DNA of 19,569 bases from Gammaproteobacteria bacterium (GTDB taxonomy: Bacteria > Pseudomonadota > Gammaproteobacteria > Chromatiales > Chromatiaceae), in contig JAUXDV010000005.1 of NCBI GenBank assembly GCA_030620735.1, forward strand, positions 1 to 19,569. Direction: 5' to 3'. The notes below the pieces were generated by a model that worked only from the letters and a program-made list of their open reading frames with translations, was not told where the DNA came from and searched no databases. Below are positions 1 through 7,132 of the stretch, piece by piece. Both the position numbers and the translations under genes were made by a program. Within the stretch, counting starts at the first letter, position 1, and each line of letters opens with the position of its first letter.

Positions 1-78
1 GAAGACATGGTCAAGGAAGGGCGCGCAAAATCCGTCAAGGAGTATCTTTCCCGCATTGCAGACGGCGGCTACGCTTGA
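1..78 (+). CDS. Antitoxin-like protein, C-terminal end only (partner of RES toxin)
   Basis: Only the last 25 codons are inside the window, ending at a TGA at 76-78. The tail ends VKEYLSRIADGGYA, which resembles the C-terminus of Xre/MbcA/ParS-type antitoxins that sit just upstream of RES toxins; those commonly end in a short helix followed by R-I-x-x-G-x-Y. The stop codon overlaps the TTG start of the next gene, so the two are almost certainly co-translated. The resemblance plus the partner gene support an antitoxin role, but the DNA-binding part lies outside the window and the family assignment is tentative. Confidence 0.6.
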   Translation, partial: EDMVKEGRAKSVKEYLSRIADGGYA

Positions 79-620
79 GCATAGCTGTCCGCCGGTTTAG
101 CGGCACTGTTTTTCGAGCACATCATCCCATGTGGGCTTTCACTCCTCTCTCGGGTGACGGGGCCAAAACTCACGGCGGCCGATTTAACCGATCAGGAACC
201 AGTGCCTTGTATACTTCGCTGGATCCGACAACAGCGTGGATGGAAGTGCAACAGGGATTCCCATTCAAACCACAGCCAATGACACTCGTTGCCTACAAGG
301 TCGACTGTGCTGATATCGCTGATTTGAACGACCCCAAAATATTACAAGCGATGGGATGTTCTCCAGCAGATCTGGCTTGCGCATGGGAAGATCTGATTTC
401 ACAAAAGCACGAACCGCCAACATGGCAGTTAACTGATCAACTCCAATCATTTGGCATTGCTGGAGTCTTAACCCGAAGCTTTGCTCCCGGCTGTACGGAA
501 CAAAACCACAATCTTATTTTGTGGAAGTGGTCTGATGTCCCGCCTCATTCCATCCAGGTCATAGACGATTTCGGACGCCTTCCAAAATCAAAGGAGTCCT
601 GGATTGAAAATCGCCATTGA
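75..620 (+). CDS. RES-domain toxin (NAD+-degrading family)
   Basis: A 181-residue protein spanning one RES domain. Visible family hallmarks are an Arg at residue 14 (VFRAHHP), the GGRFN motif at 34-38, the ALYTS strand with Tyr46, Glu57 in the following helix, and a Ser near 135 (TRSFAP). Characterised RES toxins (for example MbcT of Mycobacterium tuberculosis) destroy cellular NAD+ by phosphorolysis or hydrolysis and are held inactive by an Xre-type antitoxin. The start is the TTG at 75, which overlaps the TGA of the upstream gene; no later start would keep the conserved Arg14. Length and motifs look intact, so the toxin is probably functional. An insertion-sequence end begins 30 bases after its stop codon. 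Domain assignment is secure; the biochemical activity is inferred from family. Confidence 0.9.
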   Translation: MSIAVRRFSGTVFRAHHPMWAFTPLSGDGAKTHGGRFNRSGTSALYTSLDPTTAWMEVQQGFPFKPQPMTLVAYKVDCADIADLNDPKILQAMGCSPADLACAWEDLISQKHEPPTWQLTDQLQSFGIAGVLTRSFAPGCTEQNHNLILWKWSDVPPHSIQVIDDFGRLPKSKESWIENRH

Positions 621-649
621 GATCAAGAGGATCTGGATGGGAAAAAACA

Positions 650-868
650 CAGGGCAATCGCACTAAAATTATCCATCTCCAAGAACCTTTAACAAGTACT
701 CATGATCCCATCCGGATTTAAGGCGCTTGGCCTTTATTCCGCCTTTGAAGGATTTCTCATTTTTGAGCAAATTCAGGGCGATATTCCTGATGACAGCAAA
801 GTTCTCTGGAGCATGGTCTTTCCTAACGAAGCTATAAACGCGGACACCATATAGCTATACGGCCATTT
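650..868 (-). mobile_element. Right-end remnant of an ISAs1-family insertion sequence
   Basis: A CAGGG terminus begins at 650 and continues into CAGGGCAATCGCACTAAAAT, which resembles the terminal inverted repeats of ISAs1-family elements. It is followed inward by the transposase stop codon and the C-terminal coding remnant on the minus strand. The recognisable part ends near 836-868, where the reading frame stops matching the family; the left end and most of the element are absent. The exact inner boundary is uncertain. Confidence 0.65.
669..836 (-). pseudogene. ISAs1-family transposase, C-terminal fragment
   Basis: On the minus strand, about 55 residues read without interruption to a TAA at 669-671. 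The peptide contains RKDHAPENFAVIRNIALNLL followed by a Lys-rich stretch and GIKAKRLKSGWDHEYLLKVL. This is the characteristic end of ISAs1-family transposases (APEN-(F/L)-AVIR-x-IALNLL ... GIKAKR ... GWD-x-x-YLLKVL). Everything upstream, including the DDE catalytic region, is missing, and the sequence before residue YSFVRKDH no longer matches. It is a decayed scrap and not a gene; the family is recognised by eye. Confidence 0.75.
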
Positions 869-874
869 ACTCAT

Positions 875-902
875 CCCCCCATAATCCCTCCGTTATGGGG
901 GG
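875..902. repeat. Perfect 10-bp inverted repeat (hairpin)
   Basis: CCCCCCATAA at 875-884 and TTATGGGGGG at 893-902 are exact reverse complements around the 8-base loop TCCCTCCG. There is no run of T after either arm, so it is not a textbook intrinsic terminator. It lies just beyond the inner limit of the ISAs1 remnant. Between 903 and 1058 I see nothing else recognisable. Confidence 0.7.
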
Positions 903-1058
903 TGAATAATTACTGCAACATGTTTATCATCCTTGCGACTTTACCGGCAGCGGAGGCAAGTGATCAATGGGGCCTGCGTTCGTCTCTACCAACAGCATGA
1001 TCGAGTACTGGAATATTGGGGTGTTCGTCCAGGTGTTGATTTTTTAGATTCTGATCAA

Positions 1059-1128
1059 TCGCGGTCAGAGGACCGCTCCTACACATAGTCTCGACATATG
1101 CTGTAGGAGCGGCCTTCCGGCCGCGAAA
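1059..1128. repeat. Two-armed REP-like palindromic repeat, copy 1
   Basis: A left arm reading CGCGGTCAGAGGACCGCTCC and a right arm reading GTAGGAGCGGCCTTCCGGCC face each other across about 20 bases. The right arm also folds on itself (GCGGCC at 1109-1114, GGCCGC at 1119-1124). The whole 70-base unit aligns without gaps to 10520-10589, with conserved arms and a divergent centre. The GTAGGAGCGG...CCGCGA core is typical of REP/BIME-type elements in gammaproteobacterial intergenic regions. Confidence 0.75.
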
Positions 1129-1218
1129 TAGATGCGTGCAGACATGCGGATATTGAAAATTACAGGTCAATATGTAATGCGCATAAGGTTTTATTAAATT
1201 GAAGTGGAGTTATCAGAA

Positions 1219-2139
1219 GTGAAATTATTACGTGAACCGCTGGTGCATTTTATGCTCATCGGCGCAGCTATTTACCTGTTATACGGTGCGTTCGCCGAAC
1301 CGATGCCGGAAGCTGACGATAAGACTATCGTGGTGACTGCAGGCGAAGTCGAGTGGATGCGAACCGCCTGGCAGAAACGCTGGAACCGGCCGCCGACGGC
1401 TGTAGAATTCGACGGCCTGATGCAGCAGTACATTCGCGAGACCGTGCTCTATCGTGAAGCGCTGACCATGGGACTGAACAAGCATGACCAGGTCATCCGC
1501 CGCCGCCTGGCGCAGAAATTGGAGTTCCTCGCCAAGGACCTGGTGGCGTTGACCCCGCCCGGCGAAGAGGACCTGCACAGCTACTTCGAGGAGCACAAGC
1601 AGCGCTACCAGCAGCCTGCCCTCTACACTTTTACCCAGGTCTTCATCGATCCCGACAAGCGGGGTGACGCGACCCTGGATGATGCGCAAAAGATCAAGGC
1701 GGAACTGATCGCCCGCGGCGATGATATCGGCGATGCCGGTGCGCTCGGCGACAGCTTCATGCTGCAAAACTACTATCCGCAAAAGGATCAGACCGAAATT
1801 CAGAAACAGTTCGGCAGTGGCTTTACCGAATCCCTGGTTGTACTGTCACCGGGGCAATGGCACGGACCGGTGCTCTCCGGTTATGGCGTACACCTGGTGT
1901 ATGTGCAAGCGGTCAGCGAGCCTCCGCCGCCGGTATTTGCCGATGTGCGCGAGCGGGTGGAGCAGGAGTGGAAGAGCGACAAGAGCGAGGAGCTCAACGA
2001 GCAGTTCTACGAGAGCCTGCGTGAGCAGTACAGCGTGGTGATCGAAGAGCCGCTGAAGGCGGACGATGACAGTACGCAGGGCAACGAAGCTCCGGCAAAC
2101 AAGGAGTCGCTTGCTGTGCTTCAGGATATGCCCCGATGA
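1219..2139 (+). CDS. Membrane-anchored parvulin-type peptidyl-prolyl isomerase
   Basis: The product is about 306 residues. It begins with a short basic stretch and one hydrophobic segment (HFMLIGAAIYLLYGAF), so it is probably anchored in the inner membrane facing the periplasm. The middle, roughly residues 85-135, resembles the helical chaperone part of SurA/PpiC-like proteins. The rotamase-like part lies at about 135-235 and includes the family-typical segment GPVLSGYGVHLVYV. I chose the GTG at 1219 because a GGAG at 1206-1209 is well spaced ahead of it; an in-frame GTG at 1204 would add five residues but has no clear ribosome site. The stop overlaps the start of the HupE/UreJ-family gene (ATGA at 2136-2139), implying translational coupling. 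It may help fold an exported partner protein; that role is inferred. Confidence 0.83.
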   Translation: MKLLREPLVHFMLIGAAIYLLYGAFAEPMPEADDKTIVVTAGEVEWMRTAWQKRWNRPPTAVEFDGLMQQYIRETVLYREALTMGLNKHDQVIRRRLAQKLEFLAKDLVALTPPGEEDLHSYFEEHKQRYQQPALYTFTQVFIDPDKRGDATLDDAQKIKAELIARGDDIGDAGALGDSFMLQNYYPQKDQTEIQKQFGSGFTESLVVLSPGQWHGPVLSGYGVHLVYVQAVSEPPPPVFADVRERVEQEWKSDKSEELNEQFYESLREQYSVVIEEPLKADDDSTQGNEAPANKESLAVLQDMPR

Positions 2140-3149
2140 GGCGGCTTACATGGCTGCCGCTAGGAGTCCTGCTGGCAGGGCTGCTTGCGCCGATTCAGGC
2201 TATCGCCGACGAGATCCGTCCCGCGCTGCTGGATATCAAGGAGCAGAGCACCGGCCTGTTCGCGGTTACCTGGAAGGTGCCCACGCGTGGCGACAAGGTG
2301 CTGGCCATCACACCACGACTGCCGGAGAGTCTGCAATTGTTGGGTTCGCCAACCATTCAGGAAGCCCCCGGCGCACGCATCGAACACGCCACCTACAAGA
2401 GCAGCGGTGAGCCGCTGAGCGGCCAGACCATCGTTATCAACGGCCTGACTGCGACGCAGACCGATGTGCTGCTGCTGGTGCAGATGCAGGACGGCAGCTC
2501 GCATTCGGCGATTTTACGGCCCGCATCACCGCAGTACACCATCCCGCTGGAGGCATCTAAACTCAAGGTCGCCGGCGACTACTGGCGCATGGGCACTGTG
2601 CATATCCTCGAAGGAGTCGATCACCTGCTGTTCGTACTGGCGCTGATGCTGATCGTCACCGGCTTCAAACCGCTGCTAAAGGCGGTCACCGCCTTTACCG
2701 TCGCGCACAGCATTACCCTGGCGCTGGCGACGCTGGGCGTGGTGCATATTCCGTCGGCGCCAACCGAAGCGCTCATCGCGTTGAGCATCCTGTTCCTGGC
2801 TGTCGAGATCATTCACAGCAGGCAGGGCAGGACCAGCCTCACCGAGAAGTATCCGTGGGTGGTCGCCTTCGCATTCGGCCTGTTTCACGGTCTCGGCTTT
2901 GCCGGCGCGCTCTCTGAAATCGGCTTGCCCCAGCAGGAGATTCCGCTGGCGCTGCTGATGTTCAATGTCGGTGTGGAAACCGGGCAGTTGATGTTCATTG
3001 CCGCTGTCCTCGCCCTGTTTGCTGTGCTCAAGCGCCTGCCTGTCACGCTGCCGCAAGGCGCATGGCGCGTGCTGCCTTACAGCATCGGCAGCATAGCGGC
3101 CTACTGGACGATAGACCGGGTTATGTCGTTTATGCCCGTTGCGATATAG
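2136..3149 (+). CDS. HupE/UreJ-family integral membrane protein
   Basis: A 337-residue protein with an N-terminal signal peptide (hydrophobic 6-20, likely cleavage near QAIADE at about 24), an extracytoplasmic domain of about 120 residues, and a C-terminal membrane domain from about 150 to the end with about six hydrophobic segments. Conserved polar residues sit within the membrane part: HILEGVDHLLFVLAL at 156-170, TVAHSITLALA at 188-198, FGLFHGLGFAGA at 247-258 and FNVGVETGQL at 276-285. These match the HupE/UreJ type 2 family, related to proteins proposed to handle nickel or other metals. No hydrogenase or urease gene is nearby, so a nickel role should not be assumed. It overlaps the prolyl isomerase gene by four bases and is presumably made with it. 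Confidence 0.87.
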   Translation: MRRLTWLPLGVLLAGLLAPIQAIADEIRPALLDIKEQSTGLFAVTWKVPTRGDKVLAITPRLPESLQLLGSPTIQEAPGARIEHATYKSSGEPLSGQTIVINGLTATQTDVLLLVQMQDGSSHSAILRPASPQYTIPLEASKLKVAGDYWRMGTVHILEGVDHLLFVLALMLIVTGFKPLLKAVTAFTVAHSITLALATLGVVHIPSAPTEALIALSILFLAVEIIHSRQGRTSLTEKYPWVVAFAFGLFHGLGFAGALSEIGLPQQEIPLALLMFNVGVETGQLMFIAAVLALFAVLKRLPVTLPQGAWRVLPYSIGSIAAYWTIDRVMSFMPVAI

Positions 3150-3162
3150 GCGGGATCAACCA

Positions 3163-3288
3163 ATGCTCATTCTGGCTGATGGAGGCGGCAGCAATGGCGC
3201 ACGTCCAAGAATGTGGAAAAAGCAGCTGCAAACAGAGCTGGCCAATCGTCTTGGAATAACGGTAACGCTCTGCCACTATCCGGGTACC
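3163..3288 (+). pseudogene. ISAzo13-family transposase fragment
   Basis: About 42 residues read LILADGGGSNGARPRMWKKQ then LQTELANRLGITVTLCHYPG. This matches the conserved block of ISAzo13-family transposases (LI-L-x-D-x-GGSNG-x-R ... LQ-x-LA-x-x-x-G-x-x-(I/V)-T-x-CHYPPGTSKWN). One Pro of CHYPPGT is missing, and after GT the expected SKWN-x-IEH is lost. Nothing similar precedes residue LIL except a few unmatched codons. It is a small decayed piece lying between the end of the HupE/UreJ-family gene and the convergent SWIM gene, and fills most of the 169-base gap there. Confidence 0.72.
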
Positions 3289-3318
3289 CGCTTGAGTAGC
3301 TCAGTCCAAATCGGGAGG

Positions 3319-4404
3319 TTATTTTTGGGCGGCTCTTTTTTTCAGCCGAATACGCATGACTTCAGTTATGGCTTGCTGAGGCGTCAGTTCAGAGACTTTG
3401 ATCAGTGCGTCTCGGCTGCGTTGGCGAAGATTGAGCTTGCCAGTGGCATTTTCCCAGTTGCTTAGCGTGGGTGGTGTTACGCCAACCAGGGTTGCAAATT
3501 GTGATGCATTCATCTTGAAGCGCTTGCGTAGACTGGTGACTGCCGCTGCTGTGGGGATAAATTGTTTTTTCTTTCTGCTTACGGCAGTCGTCTTTTTTAC
3601 AGCTCTCTTTTTGACGCTTTTTTTGACTCTCCTGTTGCCTGTTTTTGTAATGGTTTTTCTGCTGGCAGCTGTTTTTTTGCGACCGGATTTTAGCGGCTCT
3701 TCGATGTCCACGCCAAACACGCTGGAAAGATCCGCCCCGGCCAGGCGCCTGCGATTTCCTTTTCCTGCCGTCGCTGTCTGCATATTTAGTTCTTCTGAAA
3801 TCAGCTCTTCCTGATCGACGTTGCGCAGTAGAAAAAGCAGTTCCGGTTGATGATCCAGTCTGGCGCCAACGCCATACAGAACGGCGGCGACATGCTTGCA
3901 CATCTCTGCCCAGTCCGGACAGCTACAGGCGAGTTTGATCTCGCCGGGTTTTGGGAATAGACCTTTCTCCTGATCGGTCACGATCTTCATGACATTATCG
4001 GAGAAGCGTCCCTGCAAGAGTTCCAGCATAGAGCCGATCTGTCCGGCGCACTCTTTACGCACATTTTCCCATTTGTTTGCAGCGAGCGGGGTGATGTTGA
4101 TGTCGATTTTGTAGAGTTGCGAGCCGCTGACGATGGCTTCAATCTTTCCCTTCGAGATGGCCAGATGACACACCGAACCATTGCGCACATAGGTTCGCCC
4201 CCTGGGCAGACGATTCTGATAATCACTGAATTTTTCCAGGTGATTGCACCAGGCTTCACCCCAGAATGTGCGGGCGATCTTCCTCCCCTGGATTTCGATT
4301 GGTTCAATCTGCATCCCCTGGTTGTGCAGCTTTTTCATCTCTCTGGCTGCTTTGGCGCGCCGTTTTGCTACCGGCACGTAGGGAGCCCATCCGTAATAAC
4401 TCAT
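3319..4404 (-). CDS. SWIM zinc-finger protein with Lys/Arg-rich linker and C-terminal HTH domain
   Basis: 361 residues in three parts. Residues 1-150 form the N-terminal region usual for SWIM proteins paired with SNF2 helicases (YGWAPYVPVAKRR, then FWGEAWCNHLEKF). The SWIM finger C-x-C-x6-C-x-H is complete at Cys160, Cys162, Cys169 and His171 (ACSCPDWAEMCKHVAAVLYG). Residues 238-280 are a very basic, histone-H1-like linker rich in KK and RK. Residues 288-335 look like an XRE-type helix-turn-helix (LRKRFKMNASQFATLVGVTP then TLSNWEN). SWIM domains bind DNA or protein. The start is supported by GAGGT nine bases upstream on the minus strand. It begins 34 bases after the stop of the SNF2 gene, so it is probably the last gene of that operon. 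The HTH tail is unusual for SWIM partners of SNF2 proteins as I know them. Confidence 0.87.
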   Translation of the reverse strand: MSYYGWAPYVPVAKRRAKAAREMKKLHNQGMQIEPIEIQGRKIARTFWGEAWCNHLEKFSDYQNRLPRGRTYVRNGSVCHLAISKGKIEAIVSGSQLYKIDINITPLAANKWENVRKECAGQIGSMLELLQGRFSDNVMKIVTDQEKGLFPKPGEIKLACSCPDWAEMCKHVAAVLYGVGARLDHQPELLFLLRNVDQEELISEELNMQTATAGKGNRRRLAGADLSSVFGVDIEEPLKSGRKKTAASRKTITKTGNRRVKKSVKKRAVKKTTAVSRKKKQFIPTAAAVTSLRKRFKMNASQFATLVGVTPPTLSNWENATGKLNLRQRSRDALIKVSELTPQQAITEVMRIRLKKRAAQK

Positions 4405-4438
4405 TCTATTTTACCTCTTGGATAGCTCTTTAGATTCA

Positions 4439-7132
4439 TCAGACTCGCGCCTTTTCGATATCAAGGGAGACCAGTTTCAGCAACGCCTTGTCATCCATCT
4501 CTGTCAGCAGGCTGTTGGCACCGCCCTCCAGCAGGTCATTGGCGAGAGCCGTCTTTTCATTGATCAGGGCGTCTATTTTCTCTTCCACCGTTCCCTGGCA
4601 GACAAATTTGTGCACCAACACATTTTTTTTCTGGCCGATGCGAAAAGCGCGGTCTGTGGCCTGATTCTCCACTGCAGGATTCCACCAGCGGTCAAAATGG
4701 ACAACGTGTGATGCCTGCGTGAGATTGAGGCCGGTTCCACCTGCTTTGAGCGATAGAATAAAGAAGGGCGGTCCCTCTTCATCCTGGAACTGTTCAACCA
4801 GTTTTTGGCGTTGCTTTACGACGGTGCCTCCATGCAGCACCAGGCCGGGACGGCCGAACTGCTGCGCCAGAAAGTTTGCCAGCGGGGTGGTCATTTCACG
4901 AAACTGGGTAAACACCAGCAGCTTCTCCTGGCGTGAGGCGATCTCCTCACAGAGTTCCGCCAGACGCTGAAATTTACCGCTGTTCTTCGGATCGTACTCA
5001 TCGTCACCCAGCAGTTGTGACGGGTGGTTGCAGATTTGTTTGAAACGCAGCAGGTAGGAGAGTACCAGACCACGGCGCTTGATGCCATCCAGGTTCTCGA
5101 TGGCTTGCGCCATCTGTTCAACGGCCTGCTGATAGAGCACTGCCTGGGCTTTGCTGAGACCACAGTAGGCGGCGACTTCGGTCTTTTCAGGCAGGTCGCT
5201 GATGATGGAGCGATCACTCTTGAGGCGGCGCAGAATATAGGGGGTGACCAGATTGCGCAGCGGCGCATATTGATCATTATTGCGCTCGGAGAGTGATTTC
5301 ACAAATTTCTTGAAGCGTGTAGCTGATCCCAGCAGGCCGGGGTTCAGAAAATCAAACAGTGACCACAGATCCGATAGCCGGTTTTCCACCGGTGTGCCGG
5401 TCAGTGCAATACGGGATTCGGCTTCGAGGCATTTTACCGCTTTGCTCTGTCTGGCCGCGGGGTTCTTGATTGCCTGGGCCTCATCCAGCACCAGCAGACG
5501 CCACTTCTGTTGTTGGAGCCACTGTTGACGCATGAGAGTGCCATAGGTGGTCAGCACCAGATCAATATTTTCCAGCGCTGCAGGGTCTTGCGCTATCTCA
5601 TCCATTGCCTTTTTGCTCAGCTGGGAGCTGTGGATGAAGAGACAATGAAGAGAGGGGGAAAAGCACTCAAGCTCTGTTTTCCAGTTGCCAATCAGCGATG
5701 CAGGCAGCACCAGCAGGGAGGGTTTGTCACTGCATCGCTTTTTCATCGCCAGCAGCAGTGCGATGACCTGCATCGTTTTCCCTAACCCCATGTCATCCGC
5801 CAGACATGCGCCCAGACCCAGTCGGGAGAGCAGCCACAACCAGTTCACGCCCTGCTGTTGATAAGGTCGAAGGGTTGCTTTGAGCGCGCTACCCGGATTG
5901 ATCTGCTCCGCCTGATCGGGCGAACGCAACGCCTCCAGCTCGGAGGCCAGCCATTTTCCCGGTTGAACAAAAGACCACTCCCGGCTCTCTTCCGTGGCGG
6001 TATCCTGCAGGTCGGCAGGCGCGCCTGCAAGCAGCCGCATTCCCTGGGCAAAGGAGAGGCCGCCATCAGCCGTCTCTGCCTGCACCATTTTCCAGTGGGC
6101 CAGGGCTTCACTGAGCTTCTCCTGATCCACCTCAACCCACTGCCCCTTCATGAAAATGAGGCCATCACCAGCAGCCATGAGTTTTTTTAGCTCGTCCTGG
6201 CTGAGTTGCTCGCTCCCCAGCGCAATATGCAGTTTGAAATCCAGCAGTGAACCGGCATTGAAGATCTTCTGCCTGTTCTCACCAATGGTGATGCCGGCGC
6301 GCGGTTTGCTGCGTTTTTTCCACCAGTCAGGCAAACGCACCACCACGCCGCACTGCTCATACCCGGGCGCATCCTTGAGAAACGCATAGGCCTCCGCGGG
6401 CGACCAGGCCAGCGGGTGATAGATGTCTCCGCTATCGACCAGATCCTTGATCACGGCGCTGGATTCAGCGGCGAGCTGAACGGGTGAAAGCAGGCGGATC
6501 AACGCCGGTTTGTTTTGCGCTCCCGCATACTCCTGCAGGGCGTGACCGAGGGGCTGATGACGAACGCGGCCCTGTTTCGAGAGTTCGGGGGCGTAAGTCG
6601 CCATGAAGGCAAAGGGGTAATCGGGGTCGCTCTTGTTTTCCGCCAGATGAAAACAGACGCGGCCCAGTTGATGCCACTGCGGCGCGCTTTTGGCAAGCAG
6701 GGCGCCTAGCCCGCCGAGATGCTGTATTTGTTCACACACCCAGTGATCGAGCAGGCGGCGGATCTCCTGCAGCGCGGGGGCGGAGAGATACTCAGCGCCA
6801 CGCATCGGTGGCGCGCTCAGCAGTAGATGCGCGGTTTCGCTGGCAGTCAATGGCTCGACAGGATCAGACTGTTGTGGATCGGATTCAGTCAGCAGGCAGC
6901 GGTCATTCAGGTATTCGCGGGAAAAATTACGCCAGTACTGCAAAGAGGGGGAGAGCCCGGCGCTGCTGTTTGTGGCAGCCAGGGTGAATAACCCCTCACC
7001 CGCACTGCGTGCAAATGCCTTGCCGACGGGGGCAGCCTGAACGTTTTCGCCTGATGAATTCCTCTCTTTTGATGTATTTAATGGGAAGCAGTGCAGATGT
7101 CCCGAGGGGAGTAGGCCTAACTCAAAACTCAT
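4439..7132 (-). CDS. SNF2-family DNA translocase/helicase
   Basis: 897 residues from the preferred start. The N-terminal half is the poorly characterised SNF2 helicase-associated region. The two-lobed motor follows: Walker A DDMGLGKT at 446-453, DEAQ box at 550-553, motif III LTGTPVENRLSDLW near 577-590, motif V SLKAGGTGLNLTQASHVVHF near 794-813, and motif VI ATDRAFRIGQ at 825-834. All are intact, so ATP-driven movement along double-stranded DNA is expected. I prefer the ATG at 7132, which opens MSFELGLLPSGHL and overlaps the upstream helicase gene by 11 bases. An ATG at 7177 would add 15 unremarkable residues and deepen the overlap to 56 bases. Bacterial SNF2 proteins are often encoded beside SWIM proteins, as here. 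The substrate is unknown. Confidence 0.93.
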   Translation of the reverse strand: MSFELGLLPSGHLHCFPLNTSKERNSSGENVQAAPVGKAFARSAGEGLFTLAATNSSAGLSPSLQYWRNFSREYLNDRCLLTESDPQQSDPVEPLTASETAHLLLSAPPMRGAEYLSAPALQEIRRLLDHWVCEQIQHLGGLGALLAKSAPQWHQLGRVCFHLAENKSDPDYPFAFMATYAPELSKQGRVRHQPLGHALQEYAGAQNKPALIRLLSPVQLAAESSAVIKDLVDSGDIYHPLAWSPAEAYAFLKDAPGYEQCGVVVRLPDWWKKRSKPRAGITIGENRQKIFNAGSLLDFKLHIALGSEQLSQDELKKLMAAGDGLIFMKGQWVEVDQEKLSEALAHWKMVQAETADGGLSFAQGMRLLAGAPADLQDTATEESREWSFVQPGKWLASELEALRSPDQAEQINPGSALKATLRPYQQQGVNWLWLLSRLGLGACLADDMGLGKTMQVIALLLAMKKRCSDKPSLLVLPASLIGNWKTELECFSPSLHCLFIHSSQLSKKAMDEIAQDPAALENIDLVLTTYGTLMRQQWLQQQKWRLLVLDEAQAIKNPAARQSKAVKCLEAESRIALTGTPVENRLSDLWSLFDFLNPGLLGSATRFKKFVKSLSERNNDQYAPLRNLVTPYILRRLKSDRSIISDLPEKTEVAAYCGLSKAQAVLYQQAVEQMAQAIENLDGIKRRGLVLSYLLRFKQICNHPSQLLGDDEYDPKNSGKFQRLAELCEEIASRQEKLLVFTQFREMTTPLANFLAQQFGRPGLVLHGGTVVKQRQKLVEQFQDEEGPPFFILSLKAGGTGLNLTQASHVVHFDRWWNPAVENQATDRAFRIGQKKNVLVHKFVCQGTVEEKIDALINEKTALANDLLEGGANSLLTEMDDKALLKLVSLDIEKARV

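Noticed and set aside
875..902. The perfect hairpin as an intrinsic terminator
   Set aside because: Neither side is followed by a run of T residues, so only an inverted repeat is claimed.
964..1170. A 68-codon minus-strand frame in the left intergenic region
   Set aside because: It runs straight through the REP-like repeat and has no recognisable domain or ribosome site.
2136..3149. Calling the HupE/UreJ protein a hydrogenase or urease nickel transporter
   Set aside because: No hydrogenase, urease or nickel-chaperone gene lies in the window.
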